Positions 1 to 8,641 of a stretch of DNA of 64,000 nt are shown here, piece by piece. Position numbers and translations under genes: made by a program. The notes beneath the pieces are model-generated. The model was not told where the DNA came from, made no database searches, and saw only the letters and a list, made by a program, of their open reading frames with translations. The first letter of the stretch is position 1; every line of letters begins with the position of its first letter. The stretch is from Buttiauxella sp965119215 (GTDB lineage: Bacteria > Pseudomonadota > Gammaproteobacteria > Enterobacterales > Enterobacteriaceae): NCBI GenBank assembly GCA_965119215.1, contig CBCPKK010000006.1, positions 84,411 to 148,410 of the forward strand, in the 5' to 3' direction.

Positions 1-170
1 ATCAAAAACAGTTAGATAGCATTTTGATTTAGCGCTTCGGTCACAAGTTGAATAAGTTTTTCAAATCGACAGCTTTCAAATCGTGCCAGACCCCGCCAGC
101 GCTGGATTGACAATCATTTTTCCAGTGGCATGATGCGCACAAATTTATTCTCTTCCTCGCGGTTTTTTAC

Positions 171-1319
171 ATGTCCACCTATACCCGACCAGTGATGCTT
201 TTGCTCTGTGGTCTGATGCTTTTGACCCTGGCGATTGCGGTTTTAAACACCCTGGTTCCACTTTGGTTAGCCCACGAACAACTGCCAACCTGGCAAGTCG
301 GAATGGTGGGTTCATCGTATTTTACTGGAAACTTGCTGGGTACACTGGTCACTGGCTGGCTGATTAAGCGCCAGGGATTTAACCGTAGCTACTATCTGGC
401 CTCGCTGATTTTTGCCGTGGGTTGTGTAGGGTTGGGGCTAATGACTGGCTTCTGGAGCTGGATGATGTGGCGTTTCATCGCGGGCATTGGCTGCGCGATG
501 ATTTGGGTCGTCGTTGAAAGTGCATTGATGTGCAGCGGGACTTCGCGTGACCGTGGGCGACTGTTGGCTGCATACATGATGGTTTATTACGTTGGCACTG
601 TATTGGGTCAATTGATGATAAGCAAAATGCCAACGGATTTAGCCAGCGTACTGCCGTGGGTCACCGCACTTATACTGACCGCAATCCTTCCTTTACTGTT
701 TACTCGTATAGTGAACGATCGCAGTGAAAGCCAGGAAGCTACCGCTATCTGGCCGATGCTACGCCTGCGCCATGCCCGCCTTGGGGTGAATGGCTGCATT
801 ATCTCAGGTATCGTTCTGGGATCGCTGTACGGACTAATGCCGCTGTATTTAAACCATCAGGGTGTCAGTGATGCCGGTATTGGTTTTTGGATGGCAGTGA
901 TGGTTAGCGCGGGTATTATTGGGCAGTGGCCGATAGGGCGCCTGGCCGACCGTTTTGGCCGTTTGTTAGTCCTGCGAGTTCAGGTGTTTATTGTGATTCT
1001 GGGTTGCATGGCGATGCTGAGTAATGCCGCGATGGGGCCAGCGTTGTTTGTACTTGGGGCTGCAGGTTTTACGCTTTATCCGGTGGCAATGGCCTGGGCC
1101 TGCGAGAAAGTTGAACATCACCAATTGGTCGCGATGAATCAGGCCTTATTGCTGAGTTACACAGTGGGCAGTTTGCTTGGCCCAACGTTTACGTCGATGC
1201 TAATGCAAAGCTACTCAGACAGTTTGCTGTTCGTCATGATTGCCGGTGTGGCATTTGTTTATTTGCTGATGTTGCTGCGCAAAGCAGGGCATCACACAAC
1301 GCCTGTTGCTCACGCCTGA
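171..1319 (+). CDS. ycaD: MFS-type transporter YcaD
   Basis: This is an inner-membrane major facilitator superfamily protein of 382 residues, the same length as E. coli YcaD. Its substrate is not established. About twelve hydrophobic segments are visible, starting with residues 8-30. The cytoplasmic loop GRLADRFGR in the second half is the classical MFS motif A, and the ending HKxxHxxP-like tail is short. The start at 171 gives the family N-terminus MSTYTRPVMLLL, although no good Shine-Dalgarno sequence precedes it. In E. coli further genes separate ycaD from pflA; here only 32 bp and a shared hairpin separate the two convergent genes. The identity is secure, but the function is not. Confidence 0.93.
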   Translation: MSTYTRPVMLLLCGLMLLTLAIAVLNTLVPLWLAHEQLPTWQVGMVGSSYFTGNLLGTLVTGWLIKRQGFNRSYYLASLIFAVGCVGLGLMTGFWSWMMWRFIAGIGCAMIWVVVESALMCSGTSRDRGRLLAAYMMVYYVGTVLGQLMISKMPTDLASVLPWVTALILTAILPLLFTRIVNDRSESQEATAIWPMLRLRHARLGVNGCIISGIVLGSLYGLMPLYLNHQGVSDAGIGFWMAVMVSAGIIGQWPIGRLADRFGRLLVLRVQVFIVILGCMAMLSNAAMGPALFVLGAAGFTLYPVAMAWACEKVEHHQLVAMNQALLLSYTVGSLLGPTFTSMLMQSYSDSLLFVMIAGVAFVYLLMLLRKAGHHTTPVAHA

Positions 1320-1326
1320 TACAAAA

Positions 1327-1350
1327 AGACCCTCTCGCGAGGGTCTATTG
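1327..1350. terminator. Bidirectional terminator between ycaD and pflA
   Basis: A perfect 8-bp inverted repeat (AGACCCTC, loop TCGC, GAGGGTCT) lies at 1327-1346, between two convergent genes. An A-run on its left side becomes a U-tract for minus-strand transcripts, so it should stop pflA well. The plus-strand tail (ATTGT) is weaker for ycaD. Confidence 0.75.
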
Positions 1351-1351
1351 T

Positions 1352-2092
1352 CTAGTACATCACCTTGTGACCATACTGTTCCAGAATGCCTTTTACGCGT
1401 TCCATGGTCTCTTTCTTCGGTGGATGTACACCGTCGAGTTTGTACTCTTCACCCATCGCTACCCATTTGTGCTTGCCCAGCTCGTGGTAAGGCAACAGCT
1501 CAATTTTCTCAACGTTACCCATATCACGCGTGAATTCGCCAAGGCGATGCGCGGAGTCATCATCGTCGGACCAACCTGGTACGACAACGTAACGAATCCA
1601 GACGTTAATGTTTTTATCGGAAAGGTAGCGAGCAAATTCCAGCGTACGATGATTAGACACGCCCACCAGATTCTGGTGAATTTCATCGTTCATCTGTTTT
1701 AAATCCAGCATAACCAGATCGGTCACTTCCAGTAATTCATCAATGACCGGATCGTAACGGCGCACAAAACCGTTAGTGTCCAGGCAGGTATGAATACCTT
1801 CTTTGCGACAAGCGCGGAACCAGTCACGCACAAATTCAGCTTGCAGAATAGCTTCGCCACCTGACGCTGTTACACCGCCGCCTGATGCATTCATAAAGTG
1901 GCGATAGGTCACCACTTCTTTCATCAGTTCTTCAACGCCGATCTCTTTGCCGCCGTGCGTATCCCATGTATCACGGTTGTGGCAATACAGGCAGCGCATC
2001 AGGCAGCCCTGGAAAAAGGTAATAAAACGAATACCGGGACCATCCACGGTACCGCAGGATTCAAAGGAATGAATTCGGCCAATTACTGACAT
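1352..2092 (-). CDS. pflA: Pyruvate formate-lyase activating enzyme
   Basis: This radical SAM enzyme uses a [4Fe-4S] cluster and S-adenosylmethionine to install the glycyl radical on PflB under anaerobiosis. The cluster-binding CX3CX2C motif is C30, C34, C37. The GGE-type SAM-binding segment is seen as SGGEA near residues 78-82. The length is 246 residues, as in E. coli, with near-identical sequence throughout. It lies 200 bp downstream of pflB on the same strand. A strong terminator after pflB sits between them, so pflA probably relies on its own promoter plus readthrough. Confidence 0.98.
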   Translation of the reverse strand: MSVIGRIHSFESCGTVDGPGIRFITFFQGCLMRCLYCHNRDTWDTHGGKEIGVEELMKEVVTYRHFMNASGGGVTASGGEAILQAEFVRDWFRACRKEGIHTCLDTNGFVRRYDPVIDELLEVTDLVMLDLKQMNDEIHQNLVGVSNHRTLEFARYLSDKNINVWIRYVVVPGWSDDDDSAHRLGEFTRDMGNVEKIELLPYHELGKHKWVAMGEEYKLDGVHPPKKETMERVKGILEQYGHKVMY

Positions 2093-2235
2093 TGCGGTGT
2101 TCTCTCCAGTATTGATTCATGCTTTTAAAGCAAGAACCAGGTTGAGCGCGGTCTGTGTATAGATTGCCGCGTCGAATCAATTTTGCAGGATAACTTAAAC
2201 GTAGCAGTGATCCTGCAAAACTGGTTCATACATAA

Positions 2236-2266
2236 GAAAAGGCCCCACCGGAGTGGAGCCTCTATT
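2236..2266 (-). terminator. pflB terminator
   Basis: Read on the minus strand, an AGGCTCCAC/GTGGGGCCT stem with one mismatch and a TCCG loop (2236-2261) is followed by TTTTC. It lies 30 bp after the pflB stop codon and before pflA. Confidence 0.75.
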
Positions 2267-2292
2267 CTACGCCTTTTCAGACAAACCGTGAA

Positions 2293-4575
2293 TTACATGG
2301 TTTGAGTGAAGGTACGAGTAATAACGTCCTGCTGTTGTTCTTTAGTCAGGGAGTTAAAACGTACAGCGTAACCAGAAACACGAATGGTCAGCTGAGGATA
2401 TTTCTCAGGGTTTTCCATCGCGTCCAGCAGCATTTCACGGTTCATCACGTTCACGTTCAGGTGTTGACCACCTTCGATGGACGCTTCGTGGTGGAAGTAA
2501 CCATCCATCAGACCCGCGAGGTTAGTTTTACGAACTTCGTCGTCTTTACCCAGTGCGTTAGGAACGATAGAGAAGGTATAAGAAATACCATCTTTAGCGT
2601 AAGCAAACGGCAGTTTAGCAACGGAAGTCAGAGAGGCAACCGCACCTTTCTGATCACGACCGTGCATTGGGTTAGCACCTGGACCGAATGGAGCGCCTGC
2701 ACGACGACCGTCTGGGGTGTTACCGGTTTTCTTACCATAAACCACGTTAGAGGTGATGGTCAGAACAGACTGAGTCGGGATAGCGTTACGGTAAGTAGTC
2801 AGTTTCTGAATTTTCTTCATGAAACGTTCTACCAGGTCAACAGCGATGTCATCTACGCGAGAATCGTTGTTACCGAACTGTGGATATTCACCTTCGATCT
2901 CGAAGTCAACAGCCAGGCCGTCTTCGTCACGAACAGGTTTAACTTTCGCGTATTTGATTGCAGACAGGGAGTCAGCTGCAACAGACAGACCCGCGATACC
3001 ACAAGCCATGGTGCGAACAACGTCACGGTCATGCAGAGCCATCAGAGACGCTTCGTAGCTGTACTTATCATGCATGTAGTGAATGATGTTCAGCGCGGTG
3101 ACGTACTGTTTAGCCAACCAGTCCATGAAGTGATCAAGACGGTCAAGAACGTTATCGTAGTCCAGAACGTCAGCCATGATAGGCGCTTCTTTAGGACCGA
3201 TCTGGATTTTCAGTTTTTCATCAACGCCGCCGTTGATTGCATACAGCATGGTTTTCGCGAGGTTAGCACGAGCACCGAAGAACTGCATTTGCTTACCAAC
3301 AATCATTGGGCTTACGCAGCAAGCAATCGCGTAGTCATCATTGTTGAAGTCAGGACGCATCAGATCATCGTTCTCGTATTGCAGAGAAGACGTATCGATG
3401 GAGACTTTAGCAGCATATTTTTTGAAGTTCAGTGGCAGTTTTTCAGACCACAGAATAGTGATGTTCGGCTCCGGAGACGGCCCCATGGTGTACAGGGTGT
3501 TCAGGAAACGGAAGCTTGATTTGGTAACCAGAGTACGGCCATCTACACCCATACCAGCGATAGATTCTGTAGCCCAGATTGGGTCACCAGAGAACAGCTC
3601 ATCATACTCAGGAGTACGCAGGAAGCGAACCATACGCAGTTTCATGACCAGGTGGTCAATCATTTCCTGTGCTTCAAGCTCAGTGATTTTGCCCGCTTTC
3701 AGGTCACGTTCGATGAACGCATCCAGGAAGGTGGATACACGGCCGAAGGACATTGCAGCGCCGTTCTGAGATTTAACCGCAGCCAGGTAGCCGAAGTAAG
3801 TCCACTGAATAGCTTCTTGAGCGTTTTTAGCAGGACCAGAGATATCGCAGCCATATTTAGCAGCCATTTCTTTGATCTGACCCAGAGCACGGTGTTGCTC
3901 GGAGATTTCTTCACGCAGACGGATAGTGGCTTCCAGATCTTCGCCGTTTTCCAGTTTGCTCTGCAGAGAGTTGAACTGAGCAAATTTGTCTTTCATCAGG
4001 AAGTCGATGCCGTACAGCGCAACGCGACGGTAGTCACCGATGATACGACCACGACCGTAAGCATCCGGCAGACCGGTGATTACGCCGGATTTACGGCAGT
4101 TCAGGATGTCTTTGGTATAAACGTCAAACACACCCTGGTTGTGGGTTTTGCGGTATTCGGTGAAGATCTTTTTAAGCATTGGGTCAAGTTCACGACCGTA
4201 TACTTTGCAAGAACCTTCAACCATTTTGATGCCACCAAACGGAATAATTGCACGTTTCAGTGGAGCATCAGTCTGCAGGCCAACGATAGTTTCGAGGGAC
4301 TTGTTGATGTAACCAGCATCATGGGAAGTGATGGTTGAAGCAAGGTCGGTATCAAAGTCAACAGGCGCGTGAGTGCGGTTTTCCTGTTTAACGCCTTCCA
4401 TAACTTTGTCCCACAGTTCGGTAGTTGCGTCAGTCGCACCTGCCAGGAAGGACTCATCACCCTCGTAAGGGGTGTAGTTTTTCTGAATAAAGTCACGCAC
4501 GTTGACTTCATTCTGCCAATCACCTTTGGTAAAACCTTCCCAAGCTGAGGCTAACTTTTCATTAAGTTCGGACAT
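2293..4575 (-). CDS. pflB: Formate C-acetyltransferase 1 (pyruvate formate-lyase)
   Basis: This is the cytosolic anaerobic enzyme converting pyruvate and CoA to acetyl-CoA and formate. The 760 residues match the E. coli length. The catalytic cysteine pair is C419-C420 in IACCVSP (418/419 in processed numbering). The radical-bearing glycine is G735 in RVSGYAVR, 25 residues from the C-terminus (734 processed). The gene is cotranscribed with focA, which ends 53 bp upstream, and its product is activated by the PflA encoded next door. Codon use looks strongly biased, as expected for a highly expressed enzyme, which explains the long open antisense frames across it. Confidence 0.99.
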   Translation of the reverse strand: MSELNEKLASAWEGFTKGDWQNEVNVRDFIQKNYTPYEGDESFLAGATDATTELWDKVMEGVKQENRTHAPVDFDTDLASTITSHDAGYINKSLETIVGLQTDAPLKRAIIPFGGIKMVEGSCKVYGRELDPMLKKIFTEYRKTHNQGVFDVYTKDILNCRKSGVITGLPDAYGRGRIIGDYRRVALYGIDFLMKDKFAQFNSLQSKLENGEDLEATIRLREEISEQHRALGQIKEMAAKYGCDISGPAKNAQEAIQWTYFGYLAAVKSQNGAAMSFGRVSTFLDAFIERDLKAGKITELEAQEMIDHLVMKLRMVRFLRTPEYDELFSGDPIWATESIAGMGVDGRTLVTKSSFRFLNTLYTMGPSPEPNITILWSEKLPLNFKKYAAKVSIDTSSLQYENDDLMRPDFNNDDYAIACCVSPMIVGKQMQFFGARANLAKTMLYAINGGVDEKLKIQIGPKEAPIMADVLDYDNVLDRLDHFMDWLAKQYVTALNIIHYMHDKYSYEASLMALHDRDVVRTMACGIAGLSVAADSLSAIKYAKVKPVRDEDGLAVDFEIEGEYPQFGNNDSRVDDIAVDLVERFMKKIQKLTTYRNAIPTQSVLTITSNVVYGKKTGNTPDGRRAGAPFGPGANPMHGRDQKGAVASLTSVAKLPFAYAKDGISYTFSIVPNALGKDDEVRKTNLAGLMDGYFHHEASIEGGQHLNVNVMNREMLLDAMENPEKYPQLTIRVSGYAVRFNSLTKEQQQDVITRTFTQTM

Positions 4576-4628
4576 TTAACACCTACCTTCTAATGTGGAT
4601 TTCTTATTCCCTGCATGATGGAAAGCAC

Positions 4629-5486
4629 TTAGTGCTTGTCGCCACCGCGCAGATAAATTACCCAGTACGTCAACCCAACCAGTAAACCGCCACCAATGAT
4701 GTTCCCAATTGTTACAGGAATCAGGTTATCGGTGATGAAATTCAACACGGTCAGGTGAGAGAAATTGTCCGGAGACGACCCAACTGCGGTCCAGAATTCC
4801 GGGCTTGCGAAGTTGCGTACTACGATACCCATAGGGATCATGAACATGTTTGCGATACTGTGCTCAAAACCACTAGCAACAAACATGGCGACCGGGAGAA
4901 TCATAGCAAACATCTTGTCCATCAAACTGCGACCAGAGTAGCTCATCCAGACAGCCAGACAGACCATCAGGTTAGCCAAAATACCCAGGCATACAGCTTC
5001 AATAAAGGTGTGATGCATTTTATGGTCTGCAGTTTGTAGCACATTCAGACCCCACGCACCGTTCGCTGTCATATACATACCTGACAACCAAATCAACACC
5101 ACAAACATCAAAGCACCGCACAGGTTACCGATATAAACGTTAACCCAGTTCCTGGCTAGCTGACCCCAGGTGATACGTCCACTGGCTTTAGCGACAACAA
5201 TTAACACCGTAGAGGTGAACAGGTCAGCACCGCAGACGACACACAGGATAAGGCCTAAGGAGAAGCAAGTACCGCCGATAAGCTTCGCAATCCCAAATGG
5301 AATGGTTGAAGTGCCGGTGGTCGCAGTGATGTAAAAGACAAAGGCAATCGAGATGAACATCCCCGCCGTGATCGCTAAATAAAACGTGGTCAGCGGGTGT
5401 TTTGTTGCTTTATAGACGCCAGCATCTTCGGCGACTTTCGCCATGGCTGCTGGAAGCAATAGATCAAAAGGGTTGTCAGCTTTCAC
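4629..5486 (-). CDS. focA: Formate channel FocA
   Basis: This pentameric inner-membrane formate/nitrite transporter exports and re-imports the formate made by PflB. The 285 residues match E. coli FocA. Six membrane helices are evident. The pore residues T91 (omega-loop region) and H209 (GFEHS) are present, as is the N-terminal MKADNPFDLLLP segment that interacts with PflB in E. coli. The start codon is GTG (5486-5484), preceded by AGAGAG at a good distance; E. coli focA also uses GTG. It is the first gene of focA-pflB. Confidence 0.98.
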   Translation of the reverse strand: MKADNPFDLLLPAAMAKVAEDAGVYKATKHPLTTFYLAITAGMFISIAFVFYITATTGTSTIPFGIAKLIGGTCFSLGLILCVVCGADLFTSTVLIVVAKASGRITWGQLARNWVNVYIGNLCGALMFVVLIWLSGMYMTANGAWGLNVLQTADHKMHHTFIEAVCLGILANLMVCLAVWMSYSGRSLMDKMFAMILPVAMFVASGFEHSIANMFMIPMGIVVRNFASPEFWTAVGSSPDNFSHLTVLNFITDNLIPVTIGNIIGGGLLVGLTYWVIYLRGGDKH

Positions 5487-5518
5487 ACTAACTCTCTCTT
5501 ATTTAATTCGGCGACGAG

Positions 5519-5560
5519 ATACTAACAAAGCATTATAGAGTAAAATTTGATATGGATCAT
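5519..5560 (-). promoter_or_regulatory. focA promoter with FNR box centred at -41.5
   Basis: The FNR-type palindrome TTGAT-ATGG-ATCAT lies at 5547-5560, one mismatch from TTGAT-N4-ATCAA. On the minus strand a -10 hexamer TAGTAT lies at 5524-5519, giving +1 near 5512. The FNR centre then falls exactly at -41.5, the class II activator position. This resembles the FNR-dependent P6 promoter of E. coli focA. A TATAAT at 5537-5532 is another possible -10 box. Confidence 0.75.
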
Positions 5561-5614
5561 ATCTCGCCAAGCTTATAGGCCTGAAAAAAGCAGGTGTTTA
5601 GCTAGTTTTCAGTT

Positions 5615-5627
5615 CAAGTTGTTGATT
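5615..5627 (-). promoter_or_regulatory. Candidate IHF site upstream of focA
   Basis: Minus strand AATCAACAACTTG fits the IHF consensus WATCAANNNNTTR at every position and lies near -109 of the inferred focA start. IHF is known to act at the E. coli pfl promoters. The match is short, so it remains a prediction. Confidence 0.5.
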
Positions 5628-5696
5628 TTTATGATAAAAATAAAGTTTAAATTTTATAATGTAATTTGATGTTTAGCCTTATCGCTCCTGTGACGG

Positions 5697-5704
5697 GTTA
5701 ATTA
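5697..5704. promoter_or_regulatory. Candidate ArcA-P core in the focA-ycaO space
   Basis: GTTAATTA, the core commonly seen in ArcA boxes, occurs in the 406-bp AT-rich space between focA and ycaO. ArcA is a known activator of E. coli focA-pflB. Apart from this, the IHF and FNR sites and the ycaO terminator, 5561-5816 shows only AT-rich sequence with no ORF. Confidence 0.3.
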
Positions 5705-5811
5705 GAATGGAGTATTTCAATAATTTGGCAACATTATTTGTAGCTTAAAATAATAATATTTCACCAATATTTAACTATTGAGTCACAAATGAAATTATTA
5801 CGCTGCCAATA

Positions 5812-5840
5812 AAAACACGGGGCAATAAAAATCGCCCCGT
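5812..5840 (-). terminator. ycaO terminator
   Basis: On the minus strand the 7-bp stem ACGGGGC/GCCCCGT (5840-5834 and 5823-5817) is followed by GTTTTTATT, a good intrinsic terminator about 52 bp after the ycaO stop. Confidence 0.75.
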
Positions 5841-5846
5841 AATATA

Positions 5847-5868
5847 GCGTAAACATTATGGTTTACGC
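5847..5868. repeat. Perfect 8-bp inverted repeat after ycaO
   Basis: GCGTAAAC, ATTATG, GTTTACGC forms a perfect hairpin between the ycaO stop codon and the terminator. It has no U-tract of its own. It may stabilise the 3' end of the mRNA or be an operator-like site. Confidence 0.5.
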
Positions 5869-5892
5869 ACCTGTGAGTTGAGTTTTGTTACT

Positions 5893-7650
5893 TTATTTCC
5901 AAAAAGCTGCTTTGGCGCGCTGCAGTTTTTCGTAAGCCGCCAACAGCGCCTGGTGGGCTGGGAAGGCTTTCAGGTCGTCGTCGACAGCTTGCAAGCCATA
6001 GAACGGTGCTTCACCGCTCAGCGCTGCACTTGCCGCTTCTACTGTTTCTGCACCATACATACGAACGAAGGCATTAAGATACTGCAACGGCTGGCGTTCT
6101 TCTTCCATCGCCAGCAACAGCAACGTTTGCAGGCAACGGTAGTAGTTAGCGCGTTCAGCACTGAAGATAGACGCGTTAAATTCCATCGTCCATTCAGTCC
6201 AAATCAGGGCCTGCTCAGTGTCGCCGCCGGCCAATGCCAGCATGGCTTTCAATTCACCAATGCGCAGCGTGTACCAACCGTTGTCTTTACCTGTTGCCAG
6301 ACCTAGCAGTTCGCGTACGCGGGTGAAATCATCATGGCCTTCTTCATCTAATTGAGAAATCAGATCCAGATAATCCTGTTTTTCCCACTCGCTGTCAGGC
6401 AGGGAAAGAATCGTGTCGCGCAGGTGGTGGCCCATACTGTTATTGGCTAACAGCAAGTCTTCGGCAGGGTAAATATCCGACATGCCCGGAACGATGATAC
6501 GGCAAGCATAAACGTCCAGATGTTGATAATCCGCGATGTAGACTTCTTGATCTTCTGCGTCAAAGATTGCCATTAATGTGGCGAACTCTTCTTCCGTAGT
6601 TCCAGAGAAATTCCAGTCAACAAATGGATAGTCAGCATCTTGCTTGAACATATCCCAGGAGATCAGACCGCTGGAATCGATAAAGTGAGTTTCGAGATTT
6701 GCATGCTCGGCAACTTCTTCGTCGTCAAACGTTGGTGGAGTGAACACATCCAGGTCTTTCAGGCCACGGCCCTGAAGCAGTTCTGTCACGGTACGTTCCA
6801 GCGCAACACCAAAATCAGGGTGAGCACCGAACGACGCAAAACAGGTGCCATTGGCTGGGTTGAACAAAACCACGCAGATAACCGGGTATTTGCCGCCTAA
6901 TGAACCGTCGTAAGCGAAGATTGGGAAACCTTCCGCTTCCAGGGTTGCAATTGACTCAACTACGCCCGGATAGCGAGCCAGCACTTCTTGCGGGATTTCT
7001 GGCAGGCTGATGCTTTCGGCAATAATACGGTTCTTAATATGGCGTTCGAAAACTTCTGAAAGCGCCTGTACACGGGCTTCGTTTGCGGTGTTCCCTGCAG
7101 ACATCCCGTTTGAAACATACAGGTTACCGATGATGTTCATCGGAATATAAACGGTTTCTTGATCGGACTGACGAGTAAATGGCAGAGCGCAAATACCGCG
7201 TTCTTCATTACCGGATTGCAGGTCGATAAGCATGCCTGCAGTCACTTCGTTTTCAGGATCGTAAAACGCGCGCAGACGATCGTCGAGAATGCCTTCCGGC
7301 AGTTGCTCATCTTCTGGAATTGGGAACCACTTCTCGTTCGGATAATGCACAAACGGGCCATTGGCGATGGTTTTGCCCAACCAGAAATCAGCAAAGAAAT
7401 AGTTAGTCGACAGACGTTCGAAATATTCGCCCAGCGCAGAAGCTAACGCCGCTTTTTTAGTCGCGCCTTTACCATTGGTAAAGCACAGCGCGCTGTCTTT
7501 ATCACGGATATGTACTGACCAGACGTTAGGAACTGGGTTTAACCAGGAGGCTTCTTCAATATTAAAGCCAAGATCAGTGAGCTTGGTCTGGAAGCGAGCG
7601 ATGGAATCTTCCAGAGCGGCATCTTTGCCAGGAATAAAGGTTTGAGTCAT
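5893..7650 (-). CDS. ycaO: YcaO-domain protein YcaO
   Basis: This is the founding member of the ATP-dependent YcaO cyclodehydratase family. The 585 residues compare with 586 in E. coli. The catalytic YcaO domain spans roughly residues 40-390 (motifs SALGEYFERLS, NEARVQALSEVFERH and FGVALERTVTELLQGRG carry the ATP/Mg-binding acidic residues). A helical TPR-like C-terminal region follows (about 430-585). No azole or thioamide precursor peptide or partner protein is encoded nearby. In E. coli the gene has been linked to beta-methylthiolation of ribosomal protein S12 by RimO, but its substrate remains uncertain. It has its own terminator and lies 406 bp upstream of the focA 5' end, on the same strand. 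Confidence 0.95.
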   Translation of the reverse strand: MTQTFIPGKDAALEDSIARFQTKLTDLGFNIEEASWLNPVPNVWSVHIRDKDSALCFTNGKGATKKAALASALGEYFERLSTNYFFADFWLGKTIANGPFVHYPNEKWFPIPEDEQLPEGILDDRLRAFYDPENEVTAGMLIDLQSGNEERGICALPFTRQSDQETVYIPMNIIGNLYVSNGMSAGNTANEARVQALSEVFERHIKNRIIAESISLPEIPQEVLARYPGVVESIATLEAEGFPIFAYDGSLGGKYPVICVVLFNPANGTCFASFGAHPDFGVALERTVTELLQGRGLKDLDVFTPPTFDDEEVAEHANLETHFIDSSGLISWDMFKQDADYPFVDWNFSGTTEEEFATLMAIFDAEDQEVYIADYQHLDVYACRIIVPGMSDIYPAEDLLLANNSMGHHLRDTILSLPDSEWEKQDYLDLISQLDEEGHDDFTRVRELLGLATGKDNGWYTLRIGELKAMLALAGGDTEQALIWTEWTMEFNASIFSAERANYYRCLQTLLLLAMEEERQPLQYLNAFVRMYGAETVEAASAALSGEAPFYGLQAVDDDLKAFPAHQALLAAYEKLQRAKAAFWK

Positions 7651-7788
7651 GAGGTTTCACTTTTGTCGTACGCAAAGCGCGCAATGATACGGGTTTTAGC
7701 AGACTGACGCCATCGTCAGCAGCAAGCAGGCGGCCTTAGCATAACAGGCTATGCTTACTGTCAGTAACTCACTGTAATGGCGGTAAAA

Positions 7789-8481
7789 ATGAAAAGCTTT
7801 GATCTCCAGAGAATGGCATTAAACGACGTCCCGCTAGATTTTCTCTGGGAAGTGGCTTTCCGCAGTCTTTATACCTTTATATTGGTGTTCCTTTTTTTAA
7901 AGATAACCGGGCGGCGCGGCGTACGGCAGATGTCGCTATTTGAAGTGTTGATAATCCTGACTCTCGGGTCGGCGGCAGGGGATGTGGCGTTTTACCATGA
8001 TGTCCCAATGTTGCCGGTTTTGATTGTTTTCGTCACGCTGGGGCTGCTTTATCGCCTGGTGATGTGGCTGATGAGTCACAGTGAAAAACTTGAAAACCTG
8101 TTTGAAGGAAAACCGTCGGTCATCATAGAAGAAGGGGAGTTTTCCTGGGAAAAGATGAAGGCGCAGAACATGACTGAGTTTGAGTTTTTTATGGAGCTGC
8201 GTTTGCTGGGGGTTGAACATCTCGGGCAAGTACGCCTGGCGATACTGGAAACCAACGGACAAATCAGCGTCTATTTCTTCCCTGATAAACTCGTCAAACC
8301 AGGGTTACCTATTTTGCCCGAAGCATGTTGCGAGCGATTTATTAAAGTGCCGGAAGATGCTGACTATGCCTGCATACGTTGTAGTGAGGTGGTGACGTTT
8401 AATGTTGATGATGAATCGCCTTGCCCGCGTTGCGCTAACAAGTACTGGGTCAAAGCTAGTGCAGCCACCCGAGTGACCTGA
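7789..8481 (+). CDS. ycaP: DUF421 membrane protein YcaP
   Basis: This is an inner-membrane protein of unknown function with an N-terminal DUF421 region. Three hydrophobic segments (about residues 20-40, 50-65, 70-95) precede a soluble domain with the conserved GKPSVIIEEGE and FFMELRLLGV blocks. The C-terminus carries CIRC and CPRC pairs, a rubredoxin-like zinc ribbon. The start at 7789 gives 230 residues, the E. coli length, beginning MKSFDL, and has GGCGG upstream. An in-frame ATG at 7777 lacks a ribosome binding site. The gene is divergent from ycaO. Confidence 0.9.
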   Translation: MKSFDLQRMALNDVPLDFLWEVAFRSLYTFILVFLFLKITGRRGVRQMSLFEVLIILTLGSAAGDVAFYHDVPMLPVLIVFVTLGLLYRLVMWLMSHSEKLENLFEGKPSVIIEEGEFSWEKMKAQNMTEFEFFMELRLLGVEHLGQVRLAILETNGQISVYFFPDKLVKPGLPILPEACCERFIKVPEDADYACIRCSEVVTFNVDDESPCPRCANKYWVKASAATRVT

Positions 8482-8527
8482 AGGGCGTTTATCGGGTGTT
8501 TATTTCAGCGACCAGTTGATTCTGTTG

Positions 8528-8543
8528 TGTGATTTTGCGCACA
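8528..8543. promoter_or_regulatory. CRP-like site upstream of serC
   Basis: TGTGA-N6-GCACA is one mismatch from the core TGTGA-N6-TCACA, about 100 bp before serC. In E. coli serC-aroA is reported to respond to Lrp and cAMP-CRP, so the position is plausible. Confidence 0.4.
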
Positions 8544-8641
8544 TTCCCCCAGCATGCCTGATTAACCGTTGCAGCCTCAGCATCTGAATGATAAAACCGA
8601 TATCGTGATAAAACTTATTGCTCTAAGCGTGGTGAGGGGAA

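Noticed and set aside
1..170. Possible gene or promoter upstream of ycaD
   Set aside because: No open frame or clear -35/-10 pair could be supported; it is treated as plain upstream sequence.
2302..3519. Open frame of 405 codons antisense to pflB
   Set aside because: It lies wholly opposite a near-identical pflB, has no family resemblance, and arises from the biased codons of a highly expressed gene.
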